Source: Acidobacteriota bacterium
GTDB lineage: Bacteria; Acidobacteriota; Terriglobia; Terriglobales; Acidobacteriaceae
DNA length: 6,305 nt
Assembly (NCBI GenBank): GCA_019510535.1
Contig: JAEKKE010000056.1
Location: 1 to 6,305, forward strand
Reading direction: 5' to 3'
Shown: piece after piece, positions 1 to 6,100 of the stretch
Numbering within the stretch: position 1 is the first letter of the stretch
Layout of the letters: each line of letters starts with the position of its first letter
Made by a program: the position numbers and the translations under genes
Notes under the pieces: generated by a model
Seen by the model: only the letters and a program-made list of their open reading frames with translations
What the model was told of the DNA's origin: nothing
The model's database searches: none

Positions 1-181
1 GCACGGTGGCGCAGTCGGTCATCGATCGTGTCAGCGGCGCCCATCCATTGCGAATGTACTGCTCGACGGTAACGTCTGCCTGTGCGGGGGGAGCGCTGGG
101 AGCAGGGGGCTGCGCTGTCTCCTGCTGCTGCGCGATGGCACACGGAAGACAAAGAAGCAGGAGCACGGCATAAAAACGCAT
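1..181 (-). CDS. Exported protein, 5' part only; possibly a periplasmic GH37 trehalase
   Basis: The first 60 codons of a gene that runs off the left edge. Seen: an ATG at 181 opens a frame with a textbook signal peptide (MRFYAVLLLLCLPCAIA) and a signal peptidase I site after AIA at residue 17. A Gln/Pro/Ala-rich linker follows (about residues 18-35), then the start of a folded domain, YIRNGWAPLTRSMTDC. No lipobox fits, so it should be periplasmic or secreted. An in-frame TAA lies six codons before the ATG, so this is the first possible start; no clear Shine-Dalgarno precedes it. Known: E. coli periplasmic trehalase has a similar GLWPVLTRS segment early in its mature part, and acidobacterial GH37 trehalases, as I recall them, start much like this. 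Inference: alpha,alpha-trehalase is the best guess but rests on about 20 residues. It is probably a separate transcription unit, because a terminator and 324 bases separate it from the efflux operon. Confidence 0.72.
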   Translation of the reverse strand, partial: MRFYAVLLLLCLPCAIAQQQETAQPPAPSAPPAQADVTVEQYIRNGWAPLTRSMTDCATV

Positions 182-204
182 AGACGGTTCGATGATGATT
201 TACG

Positions 205-232
205 GCGGCACGTTTCCCGGAAAACGTGCCGC
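205..232 (-). promoter_or_regulatory. Perfect 11-bp hairpin in the leader of the exported-protein gene
   Basis: Bases 205-215 (GCGGCACGTTT) are exactly complementary to 222-232, with a 6-base loop. The structure ends 23 bases before the ATG at 181. No T-run follows on either strand, so it is not a standard intrinsic terminator. It could be a leader RNA hairpin that limits or protects the message, a DNA operator, or part of the neighbouring repeat. The inverted repeat is certain; its role is not known. Confidence 0.5.
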
Positions 233-247
233 ATCCGTTGACGGATG
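232..247. promoter_or_regulatory. 16-bp dyad, possible operator
   Basis: CATCCGTTGACGGATG has two perfect 7-base half-sites (232-238 and 241-247) around a 2-base centre. It directly abuts the hairpin at 205-232, sharing base 232. A two-base centre is too short for an RNA loop, so a dimeric DNA-binding regulator of the gene starting at 181 is the more natural reading. No convincing -35/-10 pair was found next to it, so this is only a candidate. Confidence 0.35.
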
Positions 248-260
248 GGGTTCTAGGGCA

Positions 261-304
261 CTCATTTTGTCTGTCATTGTGTAGCGAAGAAATCTGCTTT
301 CCAC
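261..304 (-). repeat. Left arm of the composite repeat
   Basis: Read on the minus strand from 304: GTGGA, AAGCAGATTTCTTCGCTAC, then an AATGACA-containing end. It is the shorter and more diverged arm, with a single GCTAC. It lies upstream of the exported-protein gene and would be in its transcript only if that transcript starts far upstream. Confidence 0.65.
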
Positions 305-330
305 TTATTAATCTCTCCTGGCCTGGGTGC

Positions 331-355
331 CCCACCCTCACAACGTTAGGGTGGG
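331..355. repeat. Hairpin in the centre of the composite repeat
   Basis: CCCACCCT (331-338) is the exact complement of AGGGTGGG (348-355), with a 9-base loop, CACAACGTT. CCT at 322-324 and AGG at 361-363 could add three outer pairs across mismatches. There is no T-run after it on either strand. It lies midway between the two arms, as expected for the tip of a larger fold-back structure. Confidence 0.55.
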
Positions 356-404
356 CGGGTAGGCCACGAGTGCAAAAGCGACCTTAGCTTTCAAAAAGGT
401 AGCG

Positions 405-452
405 GTAGAGAAGCAGATTCCTCCGCTACGCTACGGAATGACAAATAAAAAG
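405..452 (+). repeat. Right arm of the composite repeat
   Basis: GTAGAG followed by AAGCAGATTCCTCCGCTAC, a second GCTAC, then GGAATGACA and an A-rich tail. The A-rich tail (447-451), read on the minus strand, is the T-run used by the efflux operon terminator. The mobile-looking repeat and the terminator are therefore physically merged. Confidence 0.65.
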
Positions 453-496
453 CATTCGCGCGTAGCGCGAACACCCAGGTCCCCGAGGGACCTGGG
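443..496 (-). terminator. Double-hairpin intrinsic terminator of the efflux operon
   Basis: Transcription leaving the channel gene (stop codon at 506-508) first meets a perfect 10-bp stem with a 3-base loop: 474-483 pairs with 487-496, GGGACCTGGG against CCCAGGTCCC. It then meets a perfect 7-bp GC-rich stem with a 3-base loop: 455-461 pairs with 465-471, TTCGCGC against GCGCGAA. On the minus strand the second stem is followed after three bases by TTTTTATTT. A GC-rich stem plus a U-run just downstream of a stop codon is the standard intrinsic terminator arrangement. The first hairpin may protect the 3' end of the message. Confidence 0.7.
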
Positions 497-505
497 GCAC
501 CCGGC

Positions 506-1942
506 TTATACTTTCGGAAGTTGCGAGACGTTCCAACCTCCGCCGACAGCTTTCACCAGCAGAACGCTGGCATCGAGACGGCGCCGCAGGATGTCGATCT
601 CATTGCGCTGGTTCTGCAGTGCGATGGTCTGCGAGGTGATGACCTGCAGATAGGTATCCACACCGCCCTCATACCGAGTTCGGAACAGTCCCAGAGCCTC
701 CTCCGCGGAGGCTGTAGCATCACGCTGCTGTTGCGCTTCGGTCTCAAGCTGCTTCAGAGCTACAAGATTGTCTTCCACCTGCTGGAAGGCATCGAGTGCT
801 GACTGCCGATAGCTGGCGACGTGGGAGTCATACTGCGCAATCGCGATGTCCGTGCGAGCGCGCCGGCGGCCTGCGTCGAAGACGGTCTGCGAGATCAGTG
901 GGCTGACTGCCCAGACACGGCTGGGCCAGGTGAACCAGTTGAGCACGGAGCTGCCCTGGAAGCCGACAGTGGCGGCGAGGTTCAGCCGTGGATAGAAGGC
1001 GGACTTGGCGATGCCGATCTGTTCATTGGCTGCGGCCATCAGGCGCTCTTCGGTGGCGATATCTGGGCGGCGCTCCAGAAGCTCTGACGGCAGTACAGCC
1101 GGGATTCCTGGAAGCGCCGGCGTCTGTTCGGTGAGCGGGTTAGCAACCAGTGTGAGCTGTGCAGGCGGCTTGCCAGTCAACACTGCAATCGCGTGCTCGA
1201 ACTGCGCGCGGGCGATCGTCACTTCGGTCGACTGCACCAGCGCCTGCTGTAACTGTGTTCGTGCCTGGGCGACGTCAGATTGCGGAGCGACGCCGCCGTC
1301 GGCACGATCGATGGTCAACTGCAAGGCATCGCTGTAGGCGGCGACCGTTTCATCCAGCAGCTTCTTCTGGGCATCGGCACTACGCAGGTTGAAGTAGTCG
1401 ATCGCCAGCTCGGCATGCAGACTCAGGCGTGCGGTTTCGAGATCGGCGGCGAAGGCCTGTGTGGTCTCCTGCGCGGCGGTGATACTGCGGCGGATGCGGC
1501 CCCACAGATCGACCTCGTAATTCAGATCCAGAGGCAGAATGAAGTTGCCCTGTCCGTTGTCCGCCGTCAGGTTGTTGCGATAGGGGGCGTTGGGTGTAAT
1601 CCGGGTTGCGCCCAGTGTGGGATCGACGCTCAGCGTCGGCGACATGTCGGCGCGGTTTAGTTTGATGACAGCACGCGACGCGCGGAAGTTGGCCTCAGCC
1701 TGCTTCAGCGTCTGATTGGCAGGGTCGATCTGTTCTTCCAGAGCATTCAACTGCGGATCGCCATACATCTCCCACCACTTGCCGTGGGCCATCGCGTCGT
1801 TGGGAGTAGCGGTCTTCCAGGTGTCGCCTTCCTTGAAGGTCGGCGCCGTCGGAACGTCGGGCTTTACGTAATTTGGGCCGACACGGCAGCCGGCAAGCGA
1901 CACGGCAACGACGGCAAGGGTAAGCAGATTCTTCGTACTCAC
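506..1942 (-). CDS. RND efflux outer-membrane channel lipoprotein (TolC/OprM/NodT-like)
   Basis: The outer-membrane factor of the tripartite pump: a lipid-anchored protein whose trimer forms the barrel and long periplasmic tunnel through which substrate leaves. Seen: 478 residues, normal for the family. A lipobox LAGC at 16-19 is followed by GPNY (22-25), the usual NodT-family start. WWEMYGDPQLNAL lies at 56-68 and YEVDLWGRIRR at 142-152. Two outer-membrane efflux repeats span about 68-253 and 289-466; the second opens with LLERRPDIATEE and contains YEGGVDTYLQVITSQ (424-438). Start: the codon is GTG at 1942-1940, overlapping the adaptor stop as GTGA, with AAGGGAG seven bases upstream. The overlap suggests translational coupling. 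It is the last gene of the operon; a terminator follows within about ten bases. The family call is secure; substrate specificity does not come from this subunit. Confidence 0.95.
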   Translation of the reverse strand: MSTKNLLTLAVVAVSLAGCRVGPNYVKPDVPTAPTFKEGDTWKTATPNDAMAHGKWWEMYGDPQLNALEEQIDPANQTLKQAEANFRASRAVIKLNRADMSPTLSVDPTLGATRITPNAPYRNNLTADNGQGNFILPLDLNYEVDLWGRIRRSITAAQETTQAFAADLETARLSLHAELAIDYFNLRSADAQKKLLDETVAAYSDALQLTIDRADGGVAPQSDVAQARTQLQQALVQSTEVTIARAQFEHAIAVLTGKPPAQLTLVANPLTEQTPALPGIPAVLPSELLERRPDIATEERLMAAANEQIGIAKSAFYPRLNLAATVGFQGSSVLNWFTWPSRVWAVSPLISQTVFDAGRRRARTDIAIAQYDSHVASYRQSALDAFQQVEDNLVALKQLETEAQQQRDATASAEEALGLFRTRYEGGVDTYLQVITSQTIALQNQRNEIDILRRRLDASVLLVKAVGGGWNVSQLPKV

Positions 1943-3141
1943 TTTTGCGCTCCCTTCGTCTGGGCGACCTTTACCTCCATACCGTTCTCGAGAGAATCGG
2001 AGGGGTCCAGGATCACGGCATCGTCGCCATTCAATCCGCTGGTGACTTCGACCGCAGAGCCGAAGTCGCGGCCAATGCGGATGGGAACCAGTTGGACGTG
2101 GTTGTCGCGCACGATACCGACACGCAGACCCTCCGAGCGGAAGAGCAACGCGTTCGAGGGCAGAGTCACTGCGGTGGCTTTGCCTGCAAGACGGAAGTGC
2201 GCGAAGACGTAGGCTCCCGGCATCAGCTTACCCTGCGGGTTATCGACGTCCACCTCGACGTTCAGGGTGCGAGAGCTCTGGTCGATGGCGTTGGAGTTGC
2301 GGACGACTGTGCCGATGAACTTCTGGTTGGGCGTGGCGTCCTGTGTGAGTTCGACCTTCATGCCGTCCTGAATCTCGCTGGAGTAGACCTCCGGGACAGC
2401 CACATAGACACGCAGCTTACCTACGGCCGCAAGGTGGAAGAGCTCCTGTGCGCTTCCGGTGGCCCCCGAGCCGCCGCCGGCGGCGGTGATCAGGGCGCCG
2501 ACATCGGTATTGCGTGCGGTGATAGTGCCGTCGAAGGGAGCGGTAACGCGCTCGAAGCTCTGCAACTGCTGCAGGCGGCGGACATTCGCCTCTGACGCCG
2601 CCATCAACGACCGGCGGGCTTCCAGGGTCGACTGTGCCTGATCGGCCTCCTGCTTGGAGACGGCGCGCTTTGAGACTAGAGCCTGCCAGCGATCGTTCGT
2701 CGTCTTAGCCAGATCCAGGTTGGCCTGGGCCTGCTTCAAATCGGCCTCGGCGGCCTGGAGCTGCTGGTCCAGCTCCGGCGTCTCAATCTGCGCCAGCAAC
2801 TGTCCCTGCTTTACGTGCTGGCCGATATCGGCATACCACTTACGCAGATAACCGCCGGTGCGGGCGTAGATGGGCGTATCGGTGTAGGCCTGGGCGTTGC
2901 CGGGCAGTATCAGCTCCTGACCGTCTTTACCGCCGGCGCCGCTGGCGTGCACGACATGTACGGTCTGGATAGCGGAGATGCGAGTCTCCTCTTTGAGCTC
3001 GCTTTCGGCATGAACGCGATCGTGGATGCCCCAGGCGACCGCGGCCACCAGAGCAACAGCGGCCACGCCCACGGCAATGTACATGGGCTTGCGATTGGTC
3101 GTCGTTTGTGTGGTTACAGTCTGCTGTGTTGTCTCGCTCAT
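1939..3141 (-). CDS. RND efflux periplasmic adaptor (membrane fusion protein, HlyD/AcrA family)
   Basis: Links the inner-membrane pump to the outer-membrane channel. Seen: 400 residues. A polar N-terminus rich in Thr and Gln precedes one membrane anchor at about 20-38, so it is anchored by a helix, not a lipid. The first half of the lipoyl domain is at about 82-121, with GQHVKQGQLLAQIETPEL. A coiled-coil hairpin covers about 122-196, rich in Ala, Gln, Leu and Glu. The second lipoyl half is FERVTAPFDGTITARNTDVG (196-215), followed by a Gly-rich loop (222-230). The beta-barrel is at about 234-318, with RTLNVEVDVDNPQGKLMPG (291-309), and the membrane-proximal domain at about 319-395. Start: ATG at 3141 with GGAG at 3154-3151, nine bases upstream. 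The gene begins 14 bases after the pump stop and its TGA overlaps the channel start. No metal-binding His/Met cluster is seen, arguing against a copper- or zinc-type adaptor. Confidence 0.95.
   Translation of the reverse strand: MSETTQQTVTTQTTTNRKPMYIAVGVAAVALVAAVAWGIHDRVHAESELKEETRISAIQTVHVVHASGAGGKDGQELILPGNAQAYTDTPIYARTGGYLRKWYADIGQHVKQGQLLAQIETPELDQQLQAAEADLKQAQANLDLAKTTNDRWQALVSKRAVSKQEADQAQSTLEARRSLMAASEANVRRLQQLQSFERVTAPFDGTITARNTDVGALITAAGGGSGATGSAQELFHLAAVGKLRVYVAVPEVYSSEIQDGMKVELTQDATPNQKFIGTVVRNSNAIDQSSRTLNVEVDVDNPQGKLMPGAYVFAHFRLAGKATAVTLPSNALLFRSEGLRVGIVRDNHVQLVPIRIGRDFGSAVEVTSGLNGDDAVILDPSDSLENGMEVKVAQTKGAQK
1950..1956 (-). promoter_or_regulatory. Ribosome binding site deciding the GTG start of the channel gene
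   Basis: AAGGGAG on the minus strand, seven bases before GTG at 1942-1940. It lies inside the last codons of the adaptor gene. Its spacing supports the GTG within the GTGA overlap as the true start; the resulting N-terminus has a proper lipoprotein signal. Confidence 0.75.
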
Positions 3142-3150
3142 AAACTCTTT

Positions 3151-3154
3151 CTCC
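3151..3154 (-). promoter_or_regulatory. Ribosome binding site of the adaptor gene
   Basis: GGAG on the minus strand, one base after the pump TAA and nine bases before the adaptor ATG. It occupies most of the 14-base gap between the two genes, leaving no room for a promoter or terminator, and so supports co-transcription. Confidence 0.7.
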
Positions 3155-3155
3155 G

Positions 3156-6100
3156 TTACGCCGGCAGCGCTTCAGCGCTCTCAGTTGCAGGAACGTTCGT
3201 CGGCTTCGGCTTGCGTCCGTGGATCAGCGCGAAGACGGTGGGAACAAAGACCAGGGTGGCGACCGTGGCGCACATCAGGCCGCCGATGACGGCGCGGCCC
3301 AGAGGCGCATTCTGCTCGCCGCCGTCTCCCAGTCCAAGCGCCATGGGCACCATGCCGATGATCATGGCCAGTGCGGTCATCATGACGGGACGGAAGCGCG
3401 TAAAGCCGGCTTCTACGGCGGCGCGGATGGCGTCACCGTGATCTTCATAGCGCAGCTTCGCAAAGCTGACGACAAGAATACTGTTCGCAGTGGCCACGCC
3501 CATGCACATGATGGCGCCCATCAGCGCAGGAACGCTGAGGCGCGTCGCGGTGATGAAGAGGAACAAAACGATACCGGCCAGAGCCGCAGGCAGCGCCGTA
3601 ATGATGATGAAGGGATCGACCCAGCTCTGGAAGTTCACCACGATGAGCATGTAAACCAGCACGATGGAGAAGGCCAGGCCTCCCAGAAGACCGATGTAGC
3701 TGGTCTTCATCGTCTCGACCTGCCCGCGCAATGTGACATAGGTGCCGCGAGGCAGCGACTTACGATGCTGGTCGAGGATGCGTTCGATGTCGCGGCTCAC
3801 CGCGCCAAGATCCCGGCCCTGCACCGAGCCGTAGATGTCGATCACACGGCGGATGTTGTAGTGGCTCATGGTTCCCATCTCGGTGCCGCGCTCGATGGTG
3901 GCCACGTTGTTCAAGGTCTCTTGCTGACGTCCGGCCGCATTGCCAAGCGAGCCGCGGTTCAGCGGGATATTCTGCATCGCCGCCAGCGTGTCCATGTTGT
4001 ACTGCGGCGTCTGGGCGACCAGCGGGTACTGGTTGCCAGTCTTCCAGTTGAGGAAGAACTGTGGATTCACCTGGAAGCTGCCGCTCAGCGTATTACGCAG
4101 GCTGGTGGCGACATCGGTGGAGGTATAGCCGCCCTGCAGCGCCTTGGTGCGATCGACGTTCACCTTCAGCGTGGGGTAATCGAAGGGCTGCTGAATACGC
4201 AGGTCCGTCAGTCCTGGTACGTCTTTGCGCAGCTCCTCCATCAACTGCGAGGCGAGTTCGTGGCTCTGCTTCACATCGCTGCCTTCGAACTGGATATCGA
4301 TCGGCGCGGGCAGACCGAAGTTCAGGATCTGCGTGGTGATGTCGGCGGGCAGGAAGTAAAAGGTCGTGCCCGGAAAGAGCTTCGGCAGATCGCGGCGAAG
4401 GTGCGCAATGTAGCGGTCGGTCGAGTGGTGATCTTCCTTCAGTGAGACCATTACGTCGCCGTCGTACGGGCCGATGGTGCCGTTGGTCAGATGCTGCGTA
4501 TTGATCTGGCTGTACGGCAGGCCAATGTTGTCGAGGATATTGCCGACCTCGTTGGGGGGAATCTCCTGGCGGATATGGTCTTCCACCTGGTCGGTCAAAC
4601 GCGCCATGTCTTCGATGCGGGTTCCGGTGGCGGCGCGCACATGCAGGATGAACTGGCCGCTATCGGTCGAGGGAAAGAAGTCCTGGCCGAGGAAGGGGAT
4701 CAGCAGGAACATCAGCAGACACACGCCCAGGAAGCTTGGGATGAAGATTTTGCGGTGCGCGACAAAGGTCTCCAGCAGGCCGTGATAAGCGTTCCGTACC
4801 CACTCGAAGCCACGCTCAAATGCGCGCTGGAACAGCACTAGAGGGTTGCGAGTTGCGGTTGGTCCGTGATGGCTTTTTGCCTTCAACAGGTACATGGCCA
4901 ATGTGGGCACCAGCGTTCTCGACAGAACGTAGGAGGCCAACATGGCGAAGACCACAGCTTCTGCCAGCGGAACGAAGAGATACCGCGAGACGCCGCTGAG
5001 GAAGAACATCGGCAAAAACACAATGCAGATGCAGAGGGTAGAGACCAGCGCCGGAACGCTGATCTGCGCTGCGCCCTCAATGATGGACTCGTGCAGCCCC
5101 TGTCCTTCTTCGAGGAAGCGCTCGATATTCTCGATGGTGACGGTAGCGTCGTCGACCAGGATACCGACGGCCAGCGCCAGACCACCAAGGGTCATGGTGT
5201 TGATGGTCTCGCCCAGAAGGCCAAGGATGATGACGCTGGTCAAAATGGAGAGTGGGATGGAGACGGCGATGATCAGAGTCGATCGCCAGCTTCCGAGGAA
5301 GAGCAGGATCATCAGGCCGGTGAGAGCAGCGGCGATTACGGCTTCACGGATTACACCCTGAACAGCGCCGCGTACGAAGATCGACTGATCGCTCAGCGGC
5401 GTGATCTTCAATTCCGGTGGAACCAGAGTCTGCACACGGGGCAGCAGCTTCTTGGTGCCGCTCACGACATCGAGCGTGGAGGCATCACCGCTCTTCAGGA
5501 CGCTGATGAGAACACCGCGGTGGCCGTCCTGACGCACAACGTTGCTCTGCACCTGGAAGCCGTCGCTGACCGTGGCGATATCGCGCAGGTAGATGGTGGT
5601 GCCATTGACCTGTTTGATGGGCAGGGCCGCGATCTCCTCTACCGAGCGCGGCGCTCCGTTAGGAATGACGTCGTACTCCTTGGTGCCGATCTTGATGGTG
5701 CCAGCCGGTGTAACAACGTTCTGCTGCGCGAGAGCCGCGAGCATCTCACCGGGAGCAATGCCTTTGGACTGCATCGCCGCCTGATCCATGGCGATGTTGA
5801 TCTGGCGCTGCTTTCCGCCGAAGGGCAAAGGAATCACGGCGCCCGGCGTGGTGACAAGCTGGGTACGGATGACGTTCGTGGAATTATCGTTGAGGACCTG
5901 TTCGCTCAGGCCCTCGCCACTGATGCCGAGCTGCAGAATCGGTACGCTCGAGGCCGAAAAGTTGATGACCTGTGGCGGCAGGATGCCGGCGGGAAGCTGA
6001 CGCAACAGGTACTGCGAGCCTGCAGTCACCTGCGCATTGGCTGTGTCGAGGCTGGCGCCTGGCTGAAGAAAGATCTTGATGACGGCCCCACCGTTATAGC

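Larger units (their letters stand above)
261..452. repeat. Composite intergenic inverted-repeat element (about 190 bp)
   Basis: The element has two diverging arms. The right arm is on the plus strand at 405-452; the left arm is on the minus strand, read from 304 down to 261. Both begin GTRGA, continue AAGCAGATTYCTYCGCTAC, then share AATGACA and an A-rich end. By hand, about 29 of 35 core positions agree. The right arm has a tandem GCTAC (425-429, 430-434) where the left has one copy. The roughly 100-base centre holds another hairpin (331-355). It has no coding capacity and sits wholly between genes. I recall similar AAGCAGATTCCT...GGAATGACA intergenic repeats from Terriglobia genomes, but could not search. 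It could be a MITE- or REP-like non-autonomous element. Confidence 0.7.

Noticed and set aside
31..234. Minus-strand 67-codon frame starting at 234
   Set aside because: It overlaps, in another frame, the gene starting at 181, which has a proper signal peptide and stays open to the edge. The 67-residue product is Arg/Ser-rich with no recognisable feature, and its start falls at the foot of the 205-232 hairpin.
238..266. TTGACG (238-243) as a plus-strand -35 box
   Set aside because: No acceptable -10 lies 16-18 bases downstream, and the only plus-strand frame beyond it (438-653) is not a credible gene.
1922..1935. AAGCAGATTCTTCG, resembling the core of the intergenic repeat arms
   Set aside because: It lies in the codons for the start of the channel's lipoprotein signal, lacks one base of the core, and does not continue into the rest of the arm. 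Chance similarity is the simpler reading.
1945..2595. Plus-strand open frame of 216 codons antisense to the adaptor
   Set aside because: It is the mirror of a well-supported adaptor gene, with no recognisable motifs in the product. The other plus-strand frames over 506-6000 were rejected for the same reason.
3219..4445. Plus-strand open frame of 408 codons antisense to the pump
   Set aside because: The product is rich in His, Asp, Gln and Arg, as expected from reading a GC-rich gene backwards. It has no membrane, signal or domain features, and the pump frame on the other strand is unmistakable.
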